DNA of 64,000 nucleotides, taken from NCBI GenBank assembly GCA_021229015.1, contig CM037783.1:53270904-53334903 (forward strand), written 5' to 3'. The notes beneath the pieces were generated by a model. It ran no database searches. It was given only the letters and a program-made list of their open reading frames with translations, and was not told where the DNA came from. This document shows positions 10,966 through 23,600 of this stretch, piece by piece. Each line of letters opens with the position of its first letter. Position 1 is the stretch's first letter. The DNA is from Solen grandis. Taxonomy: Eukaryota > Mollusca > Bivalvia > Adapedonta > Solenidae. Made by a program: the position numbers and the translations under genes.

Positions 10966-13290
10966 GTACTTCCCTATATAACATGCAATTTAATGTTTAT
11001 AGTTAGGTATATAATATGCAATTAAGACACGAATTTTGCAAATTACCTACATCGAATATTAAAGCAGAAACACTTGCCAGAAAAAAGCACGAGAAACGGA
11101 TTATTTGTACTAAGAGAAAAAAGTTGGTTTCCTTGTCACTTACTTTGAGCTAAACAACTACATTTGGAGAATCCATCTTGTTGAATAAAAGTTTTTGCAA
11201 TATTAAAAAACCCCAAAGAACCAATAGTCCCGAGGGCTGCCAATTGAAAAATACTGTTACATTATCCCAGCTTAAAAGTTTGTGCAAAGCAAGTCATGGG
11301 AATTTTAAATCATAGACACGCAATATATTAATGGAATAAAATCTTTCAGAACAGATACACTGACGCTATTAAGGTACTGTCATAATTAAAATGTTTTTCG
11401 ATATTAAAGTTTAGACCAAGACAGAGTTAATATGTAGGTCAACCTTTACGAACTACGTACTTTTCGAATTTTATGCTCAGAATATATAAATATACAATTG
11501 TTATATTATTTATCATTCTTGCATAGGTTTAAAATAAGAATACAATACTAATGTTCTGGTATATGCTGTTTAATATGTTCTCTATATATAAAGCAGACAC
11601 ACGATGTTTACACTGCTAGCTCCAATTCGTGAATCCCCTCTCCAGGCCAGGCAGGCCAGGTATAAAACAATGGGCAGTGTATCTAGATAAACAGGTATCA
11701 TATTACAACAATGTCGTTCTATCCGTAGATACAGAGACATAAAATATCATATCATAAACATGTTCCTGATTACATCACTTACCAGAGCAAAATGCCATAT
11801 AATCTGATATACATGTATGTTATAGAATGCGATGGAATGCATTGGTTATTGGGAAGACGCAAGGTTCAAATGAGTGCAGACGTGGATACGATATTTAAAA
11901 TCGTTATCCTCAATTCGTAATGCACTGTATTTTATGAACACAAATACAATGTCGACCATTTATGTATGTTGTATTCAAATTGCGTCAATATTTTTATAAT
12001 GTTTAAGATACGAATGCGTTGATCTAAATCTTTCATGGATCATCACATAAAGCCGTAGACAATACTAAGAGTAAAAGTACCCTGTGTCAAAAGAAATTCT
12101 TTCACACATTTTATTTTCCTTTATATTTTTTTTCTTTATCGGTGATATATAGTTAAAAATGTTTTAATGTGCATGAAATGCACTCAAAGTATACTTATTG
12201 TCCACGGTGACCGATAAGTTAGATAGTCCACCTCGGTAGCGGGATGTCATGAGTTAAATCCCCGGCCGCGACACACTAAAGTCGTAAAGTATAGTACTTG
12301 TGTAGCCCCCTTCCTTGGCGCTCAACATATAAGGGTAGTTACAATGCTGATTGTCCCAGTCTCATGACAATGTGACTGGGGGTGGTATCATATCTCATGT
12401 CTACGGTGTAATACTGCAGTATTATCTGTCTCATGTAGACATAGTATCCAAAGGACTGATATACTGTCGGTGGGACGTTAAACAAACAAACAAACAAAAC
12501 ATATTGAAACATATGACACAAAAAAGGTCCCTGGGCAGGAAAATCTGCTTAAACAGTTAAGTTGCTATTACGAGTATACTACATTAACGATCGAAGAGAA
12601 ATCACAGAAGTAGCTTTTCGGGAGCGAACTTTCGGGGTCCGAACCAGCTAGTTCCATCATTTATCAAACCAGTGCATGCATTGTGGTTGGGTATAGTATT
12701 GTGTCCCTTATCAAAGATTTGATACATTAAGTAGATATTTACATGACCGAAAAAACTACCAAAACAGGTCACCGGCACAAATAAGTATACACCAAAAATA
12801 TGATTAAATAAATACATGGAATTCAAAAGAGTACAGAGCATGTATTCGAAGATATGCTGTTTATGGTTTTAGAAAATAACACTTGCGGATTAGCAGTGTA
12901 ATTGTTTTTATTTTATTTTCATCAATAGACAATGTGCGCTAATCATTACACGCGCTTTAAAAATGAATTATACATATAAACATTTTTTCATTGACAAATT
13001 CAAAGCAATGACTAGAGAATTTTAATTTCATCAATTACAAACTTTTAAAATTAGAGGTCGGAAAAATAGTATATAGTTTAAAGCGACCGCTTGATCTTTC
13101 TAATTAAGTTTCTAATTAATTTACAAGTTCACATTCATTAATTCCGTTTTAACTGAATAAACACCACCCCTAGCACTGTCATAGATGACAGCCAAGGTAG
13201 CGCTCGTACGTGTGTAACACGCTTAGAAAATCACGGTTACGTCGCATCTGACCGCCAAAAACGTCAAACATATGTCAACCATCTTGATTT
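10966..13290. other. Spacer between the two divergent glycine-rich genes
   Basis: No exon chain was recognised apart from the SINE at 12.2-12.5 kb. Some short frames exist but lack motifs. Confidence 0.4.
12195..12500 (+). repeat. tRNA-derived SINE, family A (tail gtcggtgggacgttaaac + AAAC)
   Basis: The head has a degenerate B-box-like stretch (gttaaatcccc) followed by 'ggccgcgacac...aaagtcgtaaa'. The body reads '...gcgctcaacatataagggtagtt...' and '...catgtctacggtgtaatactgcagt...'. The 3' end is 'gtcggtgggacgttaaac' plus (aaac)n. The same body recurs at 17.65, 24.35, 29.99, 35.42, 40.86 and 50.1 kb (minus). Confidence 0.8.
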
Positions 13291-13499
13291 TTTTTTCCTA
13301 AGTGAGTATGCTAATTGCAATATCAAAAGTGCATCCAGCCATATGTAAAAGCATGTTCGATAATTTTATGATTATAAAACTACGTCTTTGCTGTAACAAA
13401 AAAGAGAGAAAGTTCAAGGCTTACAATTTAGTGGCTTTTATGAGGGGTCATGCCGTGAGGTCATTTAACTTCAGCCAGAAACAGTGGCCATTTGGTGGG

Positions 13500-13563
13500 T
13501 ATATAAGCTTCGGCCAATCCCTTGAGCATCAGTGAGGACTCGGCATTTCTGCAAAAGCCACAG
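13500..13563 (+). promoter_or_regulatory. TATA box, initiator and non-coding exon 1 of the plus-strand glycine-rich gene
   Basis: TATATAAG begins at 13500. A TCAGT initiator has its A at 13531, the canonical distance of about 31 bp. The exon 13531-13563 ends in CCACAG|gtaact. The next exon starts after 'atcatttcag' at 14939, four bases before the ATG. So the 5' UTR is split by a 1.4-kb intron. Seen: all signals at the right spacing; transcription itself is inferred. Confidence 0.6.
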
Positions 13564-14938
13564 GTAACTTACTAGATTTAATATAAGATTTATTTTTCAA
13601 ATATTTTTTATCTAAGTTAAAAGCAAATATTTCAATATGAATATCTGTTTACCTGAAAATGTTCGTAAAAAGCAGTTAGTAATGGTAAAATTGACCCATT
13701 TCCTTTTTTTTTTTCCAAATAATTCCAATCTATGCCACTTGAAAAGAAATTGATATTAGAAGATTCTTTGCGTAATTCATTAAATTTTGTCAACTTTACT
13801 CATCTCAGTCGAATTAACATTTCTCAACCATACAAAAACGAATTGATATTTTGAAAAATGTTAAAGTCAGTATATATGGATTAACACATTGGTCTCGGTA
13901 TAAATGCTATGCAGAAGTTCTTCCTTAATTATATTTATTAGCAATTATCAATTTACTAATTAGGTAAATTGTCTAGAACAAATAATGGTGTCTAAATGCG
14001 ATTCAGATCTTGGCAATATGGCATTTTTAATCAAGTTAAGTTATGATAAAAAAAGATGAATAGGAATGTTTTGTCTAGACCCTTCTTAAATACAATATGC
14101 CAACTAGATCTATATATATGATTTCCTTCTACGACAAAAAAGCATTTCCTTTTCAAATTGTATGTTTTATGATTTTTTTTTTCAAATGGAACGTTATAAA
14201 AATGCTAAAATTAATATAGTGCGTTGTTTATGAATTCCTGTATGATAAATAAAATGACAATTTCGTCAATGCTTATCGAACAACTTGTTTTCATTAAATG
14301 TACGTGAAAAGCATCTTTTCATAATGGGCAACTTGAATACAATTTTATAAGACAATTGTCTTCAAAGTTGAAATAAAAAAAATCAAACAAACAAACAAAA
14401 CTTGTTTTAACAAAATTACAGACATCCATTTAATACGAATAGTGATGTATAATATCGAGAATTTTACCTAGGCTAGCTATGACTTAACGTACATTGAAAT
14501 TGTACATTTCGAAACTGGTGGTCCCTAAAATGCTGAAATTAATATTTTTAGCATTGTTAGGACATAGTGTAGTCATTTTATTTAAACCCATTTAATATAA
14601 AGAAAGCAAATCTATGGATTATTTTATCAAGATTAACTTCTGTCATTGTGATGCATAGAAGGTACCGTTTTTAATTATCATTATACGCATGTAGCTTTAT
14701 TTATTTCTCTGAGAAAAAAACAAACTTAAATTAACTTAAATAAATAACACTGCCGAAAATTTCAGAAATAAATGAAAATCAAGAAATATCAATAATGACA
14801 TTCACTTTATCGGTGTAAAGCTATAAAGTTATAATATAGCGAACATATATCGTTAAACAGTTTAATCGCCAAACTAGTTCAGTTGCAATTGTAAAATGTA
14901 TATAGCTTGAAATAATTTCCAACTTGAAATCATTTCAG

Positions 14939-15545
14939 AACCATGAGGTCGAGTTTTGTGCTCATTTTCGCGAGCAGTCTCGCAATAGCGAGCTGTTTAA
15001 ACAATTATGGCTCTGTGGGATTCGGTAATGGGTTTGGTGCCGGAGCTGGTTTTAGCAGTGGATTCAACAGTGGCTTCGGAGGCGGATTCAACAGTGGATT
15101 TGGCGGGGTTTTTGGGGGGGAAAAGGGATTTGGAGGCGGATTCAGTAGTGGGTTTGGAGGCGGCTATGGCAGTGGATTTAGCAGCGGATTTGGCATTGGT
15201 GGTAAAGGATATGGATCAGGTGGATTCGCTTTAAAGGCGCCTGTATATCCAATGCCATTGCCCATTCCAAGGCCCGTGATTCGAGTCCCGGTCCCAGTTG
15301 TTTTACCACCTCCACCCCCACCACCACCACCGCCGCCGCCGCCCCTGGTTGTGCCTTTTGGCCGCCGCCCCCCCCGCCACCACCACCGCCACCAGTGTTT
15401 GTGCCAGTTCCAGTTCCCGTGGTTGCACCACCGCCGCCACCACCACCGCCACCACCGCCGCCGCCGCCAGTGGTCGTCCCTGTGCCTGTTCCAGTCAGAC
15501 CAATTATACCAGCACCTCTGCCGATGCCATTTCCGAAGATTGGAG
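14939..15545 (+). CDS. Glycine-rich/poly-proline secreted protein (shell-matrix-like), first coding exon
   Basis: ATG at 14943 opens MRSSFVLIFASSLAIASC, a signal peptide. Residues follow of the type FGxGFGAGAGFSSGFNSGFGG, then 'PVIRVPVPVVL', a proline run and 'LVVPFG'. In the original frame the sequence then turns into His/Arg/Cys-rich nonsense. One frame away it continues sensibly from about 15365 as more prolines, VFVPVPVPVVA, prolines, VVVPVPVPVRP and MPFPKIGG, reaching a phase-1 donor (GGAG|gtaaaa, GT at 15546). The break lies in or near an 8-base C run (15368-15375), so one base is probably missing in the assembly; a real allele defect is the alternative. Composition and layout match the minus-strand paralog at 7 kb. 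Confidence 0.7.
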
Positions 15546-15895
15546 GTAAAACCATAAGAAATATTATTATTCATAGTCAGTGAAAGACACAGCAATTCTA
15601 CCGTTTCCATCGACAATGTAGTTTAATATTACCAATACAATAAGGTATGGTAAGATGGAATGAATTGCATTCGAATACACAACTGAATTTAAGAAACTGG
15701 TGCTCAAAACATCTCAAGATTGACTTAATTTTGGTATTTAATTTATAAATCCTCTATTTTCTGAAACATTACATAGCTAATTTTCTAGACGCAGGAGACA
15801 CATACCATTACAGCCAATTTTATCTTAATATATGAATTATAACGCAGAAATATTCCCTATCAGATACGTAAGCACATATTTTTTTTAAACTGCAG

Positions 15896-16201
15896 GTTAT
15901 AAATCAGGCAAAGGCTTTGGAATTGGAAGCAGCGCAATTGGTCTAGGGGGTGGATTTAGCGGAGGATTTAACAGCCATGGTTTAGGTGGCGGCGTAGGTG
16001 GCCTCGGCGGCTGGTCTGGAGTCGGATCAACCGGCGCGTCATTTGTTGGAGGAAAAGGAGGATTTGGTACTGGAATTGGAGGCACCTGGGGCGGAAGTGG
16101 GCTCGGAGGTGGTTGGGGTGGAAAATGGGGTAGCGGTGGTCTGAGCGGATTTGGCACAGGACTTGGAGGCGGGTTCGGAGGCGGTTTCATGGGAAATTAT
16201 G
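15896..16201 (+). CDS. Glycine-rich secreted protein, glycine-repeat exon
   Basis: After the acceptor 'tttaaactgcag', GT completes a glycine codon from the previous exon. The exon then reads YKSGKGFGIG and about 100 residues of G-rich sequence (GGGFSGGFN, GGKGGFGTGIGG, GGWGGKWG, GGGFGGGFMGNY) with an open frame throughout. It ends in TATG|gtaatg, phase 1. The proline-rich frame on the other strand is its shadow. Low-complexity glycine proteins of this kind are extracellular framework proteins in molluscan shell matrices; this is by resemblance, not proof. Confidence 0.7.
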
Positions 16202-16473
16202 GTAATGGTACTTTAATTTAGGTCTTAAACATTTGGTTCTTTTCATTTTTTTATATTACGTCATAAGGTTAACCAATGAAAGCAATGGCAGCTTTAAAGC
16301 GGTCATGATACAAGGATGAAGTTTTATTGTCATAATTCCTTCGTTGGTTAGTATTGGTATTGTATAAAAACACAGAAATAGTTCTTTAAAAATAAACTTG
16401 TAAACAAATTGCATATTAACTTATAGATGTTAGTATAGTATTACTAGTATGTTGTTTTTATTTCTCCTAATAG

Positions 16474-16487
16474 GATCCAGATATTGA
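16474..16487 (+). CDS. Glycine-rich secreted protein, last coding exon (GSRY, stop)
   Basis: After the acceptor 'tttctcctaatag', GA TCC AGA TAT TGA completes a glycine codon and gives GSRY then stop. Shematrin-type proteins often end in short basic-plus-tyrosine tails, so a final Arg-Tyr fits. Downstream, 'tttag|gtaaga' (16524-16525) and an acceptor 'ttttccccccacag' (17116) suggest a spliced 3' UTR ending near an ATTAAA at about 17271; that part is tentative. Confidence 0.55.
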
Positions 16488-16694
16488 CAGAAATAGAAAA
16501 AAAGAAAAGAAGATATAAACGTTTAGGTAAGAATGTGATGAACCATGGGACATGTACATCAAAATATTTTCAGAGTTACTCTACTAAATGAACACATTCG
16601 TCCATTTATAAGAGATATTTTATTAATAAAAAAATCTTTCGTAACTTAGTGAGTTCTTAAAACGTCTACTAATGGCTGGACTGAAAAAACAAAC

Positions 16695-16790
16695 ATGAAA
16701 AAGCGTTGCCCCCAAACGGGGTTCGAACCTATAACTTTCAGACCCGCACCCATATACGTTACCACTGGACAACGTCGCCCTCGTTAGACG
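16695..16790 (-). repeat. tRNA-like SINE head
   Basis: On the minus strand, 'gggcgacgttgtccagtggtaa' in two parts and 'ggttcgaacccc' resemble an A box and B box. The cloverleaf stems do not pair well, so this is a SINE head or tRNA relic rather than a working tRNA gene. Confidence 0.5.
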
Positions 16791-17384
16791 TCATTCATAT
16801 GCACCCCTGGTAACTTTTATTGTCCTTGAAGGAAAACATATGATACACATGAACCTGTATATGCAGCTATCTGTATCAAGCAACAAGCTTGTGCTAGGGG
16901 GACAGGTTGGATATTCCAGATATGTATCTGGTCCCAATTTAGCAACCGCCTGCACTAAGTGGTCACCTTCTCTTGTTCCTTTGAAAGACAACTTAAGACT
17001 TGTGCATTTAATCAAAAATGACCATCCGCAAAATCACACTCAGTTGTACAAGTCACCATCAGAACTACTAAATCCCTCGGACAATTTAAACACAATGTTA
17101 TTTTTCCCCCCACAGGAAACCAGACGTGACCTCTCCCTCATCAAATGACAATTGCTGTGCTGTACATATCTCATGCTCGACACGAGCCTCTCATCATATT
17201 CACAGTTTGATTCTTTTATATTCGTCTTGACTTGATATTATGAAATTGTGCAAATGTATGTTTGCTTTGGTATTAAAAGAAAAACAACCAATATGATTTG
17301 TTTTCTTCATGATAGATTTGAGTTATAAACAATGTTTTGACTCGTTTTTTTTTATCACATGATTTAATGATGGATTATTTATCG

Positions 17385-17421
<37 letters not shown>

Positions 17422-17639
17422 CATCTACTTTACTAAAACACATTTTCCCAACATTTTTATCTAATCTGACAGTATTGAACCTCTGTTGATAGTAATAAAA
17501 TGAAAATGAAGAAGATGTTGATAAAATCAAAGAATATATCAACTACAAAGAAATTAAAGAGAGGAATAGAAGTATTTTTCCCTTTAATACAAGCATTTCT
17601 ATATTTCTTTCATCGCAATTAACTACATCGCTAAGTTAA

Positions 17640-17960
17640 TTTTTGAACCGGAACGAGAGGTCGTGGATTCGATCCCCGTCCGCGACATGCCAAAGTCGTA
17701 AATAATACTGTTATAGCTGGCTTGCTTGGCGTTCAGCATATTAGGATGGTTGCAGGACCCGTTGGCCCAGTGTCAGGATAACGTGACAGGGTGTAGTATC
17801 ATGCCACATGTCTACGTCGTGATACTGTAGTGTGGCAGCACTATATCTGTCTCAAGTAGACATCGTATCCAAATGACTGAAAGTATGTCGGTGGGACGTT
17901 AAACCTAACAAAAAACAACAACAACAACAAAAAAAAAAAATAAAAAATAAAAAACAAACA
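17640..17960 (+). repeat. tRNA-derived SINE, family A
   Basis: Head 'gtggattcgatccccg' (B box), then 'tccgcgacatgccaaagtcg', the family body '...gtctacgtcgtgatactg...', and tail 'gtcggtgggacgttaaac' followed by A-rich (aac)n. Confidence 0.8.
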
Positions 17961-18484
17961 AACACAAACTTTGAACACTATATGATTTCCCTTACTATAT
18001 ATATACAAATAAATAATGATCAACTATAAATTTCATTTTTAAAAAAAGGTCTTTGACCTACCCACTAAACGAATTTCTTGAATGATTACTGATCTAATGA
18101 GCCTATTTTTACTACGTCATTTACTTTTCTCCCCCACTCCCCGAGGCATTATCTCATGATCGGATGATCCTCACCTTCCACGTAGAGTTCAAGAGGTCGA
18201 GTTGTTGCTAAACGTTTAGTTGTCGAACTAATACGTTTCCTTGACAATAAAAGTCACATGAAATTTACACTTATACCGGGCCCTTGGGTGACTTATCAAT
18301 CATACCGATCTATGTTTAATACATTAACTGCAATTGAAAAGGATACATGAACTTTTTCGATGATATATCCTAATGGGAATCCTACAAATCATTCTAAGTG
18401 ATAAGTAATACTTAAATGAATCGTGAAAAATTCAACCATTCCTGTAAAAAATCAAATACTTCTTTTCTAAACAAGAATTTAATT

Positions 18485-18725
18485 TGTGGCCGAGCGGTTA
18501 CAGTCGTGGACTACAAATCTCTCAGCCCCTCACCGCTGTGGGTTCGAATCCCAGTAGGGACTTCGGATTTTTCATGTGAGGAAGCCTTCCAGCTGGCTTG
18601 CGGTAGGTCGGTGGTTCTACCCGGGTACCTCTGTGTACTCGGGGATCTTCCTCCACCTGTAATTAGCTGGACGTCGCTATATGATTGAAATACTATCGCA
18701 GCGACGGTAAACCCCAATACAACAA
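18485..18725 (+). repeat. Full tRNA-derived SINE, family B
   Basis: The head reads 'gtggccgagcggttacag' (A box) and 'gggttcgaatcccag' (B box) with spacing like a tRNA-Leu/Ser. The body is unrelated: '...gtaggtcggtggttctaccc...ctcctccacctgtaattagc...', ending 'cagcgacggtaaaccccaa'. The tRNA-like part runs straight into this body, so it is a SINE, not a tRNA gene. Fragments recur at 9.1 kb and inside the 5.4-kb repeats. Confidence 0.8.
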
Positions 18726-19474
18726 CAGCAGATTTTATACTGTTTACGACTCATTTGCTAATTTTGAGATGTAATGTCGTTAAGACTAAATATTTCTATT
18801 TGATGTGGACCTTTTTTTAGACAGAACTAGCAAACGATAAATGATGTGATATCTTAAAAAATACAAAGCAAATCTGAATTGATATTTTGCTAATATAGCT
18901 TCTTTCGCGATGAAAGTATTTGATTTTATAAAAATGTTTTCACGCTTTACTTTTTTATTTAAGTTTACCAGCACTTTTGATCCGTATTCTCTGTATCATT
19001 TTACTTAATAAAAGTTTCAAGATCTAATTTGAATTAAAAGGCTTTATATATAACCTGTCTTGAAATGAAATTGTTCGTATGACATCGAGCAACCGCCCAT
19101 AACATATATTATCGTAATTAAAATCGATCCAAGTGAATTGTTTTGATGAATTAATACAATAGGATCCAGTTTCGCGTATCGTCATACAGAACCAAGTCAA
19201 ACAAAATGGTCGCATTATATTGATCTTTGTACGTCATAAATTGAATTGATCAAATTGAATTAATAAAATATAGAATTTTTTTTTAAAAAAAAAAGACACA
19301 TTTCTTTTGCTATAATATTCAAATTAAAATAAGGATTGCATATGTATGCAAAGTTGATTAAAGTACGTTTGTCACAACTGATAACTCAACCTTGAAATTG
19401 ACCTCAAGTCATCTCTCTCTCTCTCTCTCTTTCTCTCTCTTCTAGAGAGAGAAATGACATGTAAAACAATCCAA

Positions 19475-19690
19475 AGCTTTTTTATGGGTGCCTGGTTCGA
19501 TTCCGGGTTCGATTCCTGGTCACGTACGTGAGAGGGTCGCCTATCCAGACATGTGGGTTTTCCCCGTGTTCTCCGGTTTTCTCCAACAATAATGAGCACA
19601 TACGCCGCCATCAGAGCCACCGAGAGTGATTTATATAAGTTGTGAGAACTTGTTTCGTAATCGATGTAATGTAAATAAAAATATTAAACT
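19475..19690 (+). repeat. SINE-like element with 'gttttctccg' body
   Basis: Starts with 'cctggttcgattccggg', passes through 'gtgggttttccccgtgttct' and 'ccggttttctccaaca', and ends 'gtaatgtaaataaaaata'. This resembles a widespread invertebrate SINE type. It follows a (TC)n tract. Confidence 0.6.
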
Positions 19691-20437
19691 AAACCCTTTT
19701 TATTGCCAGACAACATAACTATCTGTCATTTAAAATATAACATGAAATATAAAAACATAATTTTCGTGAGTTTTTGATGGACAATAAAATAAGATGATCA
19801 CTTAGCAATAATGGAAAAAAAGAATATGGAATCAAAAGCAGAAATAAAGTCTTGCCAAAAGAGGGTTGGAATACTAGAGAAAGTCACCGCGTTTGAGTCT
19901 ACGAGAGGTACGAAGATATAAAAGAACAAAATTAACGTGAAAGGAAACACATTAGAACGTCATTGTCTCGTGCAAGTATATAATATTGATCCAAAGTTTC
20001 AAATCTGTTTAGTCAACAATACCGCATTTATGGCTATATAAAGCTTTATGTATCACATGATTTTCTCTTTTTGTTATTTTACATGAAAATGCAAGACACA
20101 AAATCGCCCATACATAATAGATTTACACCAGGTTCGTTCTGCAAAACAAATAATTTATTCATTAGAGAATTAGCATTAGCTTTCCCCCCTAAACAAATAT
20201 GCGCTGTTGTTGGAGTTTCAACAGTTAATCCACAAATATAATTGTAACCTTAATTTCAAAGAAATTATTTATGGAAATCATTGATTTCTTCACCAAATCG
20301 TGAAGTTCCAGACACCCGAAGTAAATAAACAAAAGACAACCCTGTTATGAATATGAGGGAATATTGAATATTTTCTGTCAGACATGCTATAGTTTTATGG
20401 GAATCATTGCTAGATTATTGATTAGGCCTTTGTGCTG

Positions 20438-20447
20438 TATATAAATA
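20438..20447 (+). promoter_or_regulatory. TATA box of the modular cysteine-rich gene, followed by two uORFs
   Basis: TATATAAATA lies 213 bp before the start codon at 20651. Two short upstream frames lie in the presumed 5' UTR: ATG 20525 to TGA 20545 (6 codons) and ATG 20548 to TGA 20571 (7 codons). The assignment rests on position and motif only. Confidence 0.45.
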
Positions 20448-20650
20448 CATTCACAGTACAAACGGTGCCACAATTTCCTACGATCGATTGATTACCCGGT
20501 TACTGGTTCTCTGCTGATTGCAATATGAGTACGCGATCACTGTGAAAATGGGGATACAATCATACCGCTGAGCGCGCGGTTACCTGACAACAGTAGCAGA
20601 CGACATTTTGCAATAGTATCTCGCCTGAGGGCGACCTGAAAACTGCAAAA

Positions 20651-23600
20651 ATGGGAATGGATTATATAATGGTGGCAGTATCGGTATTTTCAGGTAATAT
20701 AAGAACATATTTTGATATTTGTTTTTGTAAGATTTATAATTATATTTCAATGTTCATACTTAGAAAAATACTTAATTAGCATAGAATATTTTATCGTCCT
20801 CATCATTATTGTATGTCTAAGCTTCTTCAGCATCTTACATGCTCCTCCAACAATTGGTGAACTTACCTTCAGTGAAGTGGGTACCCTGATTGAAAGAGAG
20901 GAAAAAATCGTCTTTAAAACTTTACTCAATGAAGACGAAATCAATAACTTCATACTTATTAGTTCACAATGATCTAATTTTTACAGTATTTAGACAGTTT
21001 GGGACATGTGTAGTGTAATATCTACCGAGATCTCAGTAGAAGATTAATGTGTAGTGCTGCTAAGATCTATAGGCATGTATCATAACCAAGATATATTGTC
21101 CTTGGATCGGTCAATCAGTCCTGCAATCACGCTTTCACTCAAAGCACACATCACAGGAGCTACACTGGTGCCGTTTAAATTTTGGTATGTCGCGGTCGTG
21201 GATCGAACTTATGACATAAAAATATTACTCTAATACCTCTGCCACGGGAACCGGTCCCGAACATTGTTATTCGATTTTTTAAGGTTTTAAAACGTAAGTA
21301 TATGGTACCTTTAACATCCCTTATAGTGATTCTACTGAGTACCAGTCACGTGACCGGAATGGGATGGGTCGAGGTCGTGCCATCGCCTGGAGGTTGTCCG
21401 GATGGAATGGTGAATAAAACATATATGTGTTCCTCTTTATTAGCTTTCTTTTGTTGGGAGAAATAATGGATAAATAAAAAAAAAACAAAAAACATCAACA
21501 TCAAGAATAACAATAGATTGACAAGATTGTCGTTTCAAATAAGCTCTTGTTACAAGAGCGAACAATTGTAACACATCGACGAAGTAATTACCATTTCTTT
21601 CAGTACGAGTAATTCCCTTTTTTACTTTCAATGTCAATTATTTCATTACATAGATGCAAAGAAATTTATTTGTATATGCTTTATTTAACCCATGGTTTAA
21701 TTGAATGTCACAAATTTATTCCACTAGATATTCTGTATGGAGACGGGGCAGTGTATTAACGTTGACGGCACGTGTCCTGCCACACCCACCTGCCGCAGTG
21801 ACCAGGTATTCACTTGATGTAAACTCTCCCCCTCTCTCTCTCTCTCTCTCTTTCTCTCTCTTTTAAAAACTTCTGCAAACTATATCATGTGCATCGGAGT
21901 TTGCAGTGGACATATAGCAAGAAACATGTTATATGTTTACTTATTGACGTTATCTAAAAAAAAAAACTATCTTGATCATTGATGAACACCATTTGCGACT
22001 TAGACACCCAGTCTCAAATTAAGACTGTTTGAATCACGATCCCACGAAAGCTCAGTGCCATTTTTTTCACAGTGTTACCCACAGATTACTGAGCAACTAG
22101 TTTAACAACATTACCAACTTTCAACGCAAAATTTTCTATTTATTTTTAAGTGAATGAAAAAAAAAAATCATTAGATATCATTATCTTTTTGTATCAACGC
22201 AGAGGCTATTTGATTTATAATTTAATACAAAGCCGTATTCACGGCATATCTTAAAACTGACTTAGGAAACAGTTCATAATCCAAAATGTTCATAATATAT
22301 TTAATCTCTAACTAAAAAGCTTATTTACGAGGCAAAGGGAACACATAATTATATACTATAATACATTTTTATTTAAATCTTGAAATGATACAGAAGAAAC
22401 ACTTTGTATCAAAATTTATCAACTCTTGACTTAATGAAAAAAAAGTTGCTTTAGGATTACGGCCCCCGTTTTTTTTATTGATCTCTTATGATATGTAAGT
22501 AATCCTTTTTTATTGCTTTTATTTAAATTAAGATCGGCGGCAACCATGACCGTCCAATATAAACCTAATTCATTTTATGATAATAATAAAATACTGCATT
22601 CTGTTAGTGAAATAAAATCCACATCATTCACTGATATCAACCACACTGTTAGTGATATTGGTCTGCCGGAACTTCAGTTTTATCGATAAAGGGAGATAAT
22701 TTGGGTGTATAGATAGTAGCATTCGTTGCTTCTATTTGGTTCCACAAAGTAATACCATCTCGGTGAGATGTATTCCATATCCATTCAGAGTAAACAAATA
22801 TTTTATTTAGTGTATTTTAAGCGTTGATCTATTCATAATATTGAAAATAAATGATACTGAGTTAATAATTGGCCTAAAGAAATCCTAAAAGCAGCAGTCC
22901 ATTGCATGTAATGTTGACAGATATGTTCGTTTTGGGATAGTGATTGAAATAAATATTTCCATACAGATGCTACATTGGAATCCTGCAGGGTATGAGGAAT
23001 GTGTGGATATCGATGGTAAGTTATGATGAGAAGAAGAAGAAGAAGAAGAAGAAGAAGAAAAAAAAAGATGATGATGGTGATGACAACAAATTTTTAAGCC
23101 GTGATAAAGATGCATTTGTCGTTGTCGCTGATGTTGTTGACAAATGAAATGATGATAATAATGATGTTAGTAGCGCTGATAAGTGCTTAAGATATTTATA
23201 GAAATTCATTATATATATGAACGTATTCGATATAAACAGTACGACATGTAAATAATTAATTCCTATTACTGCAACACCTGTAAAATCGATAACAGTAAGC
23301 CTAAGGACGGACAATTGAGTTTTATTACAGAACAGGTAGTAATTTATCACATTAATAATTAAGCATATTATTCAAAATTATTTTTAAAAAGACTGGCTTG
23401 TATTATTGATCTATGACTGAGTGTAATTTTAACCCACAGAACTACTGTAAACCAGCTTAAAATCCCACGTGAACAGATCGGGACTCGAACCTAGGCGATA
23501 CTACCTGGCTAAGAATGTCACATGGATACACGTAATGTATCTTTATATACCATATAGTAAAGTATGGTATTTATCTTTCATATTAAATTCTTCGTTATCA

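Larger units (their letters stand above)
17290..20430. other. Spacer between glycine-rich gene and modular gene
   Basis: Contains a (TA)n tract (about 17390-17419), three SINEs listed separately and a (TC)n tract (about 19413-19442). No exon chain was recognised. Confidence 0.4.

Noticed and set aside
15164..15616. Minus-strand ORFs rich in Gly/Trp/Arg and Thr/Gly
   Set aside because: Shadow of the proline codons of the plus-strand gene.
16695..16790. tRNA gene on the minus strand
   Set aside because: Stems do not pair; better explained as a SINE head.
16840..17148. 102-residue plus-strand ORF after the glycine-rich gene
   Set aside because: No domain, splice or repeat support; overlaps the presumed 3' intron or UTR. 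Could be an old retroelement fragment but not identifiable.
18485..18570. tRNA-Leu/Ser gene
   Set aside because: A and B boxes are good, but the sequence continues into a SINE body with other genomic copies.
22885..23350. Ser- and Phe-rich minus-strand ORFs
   Set aside because: Shadow of a (GAA)n tract beside exon 4 of the modular gene.
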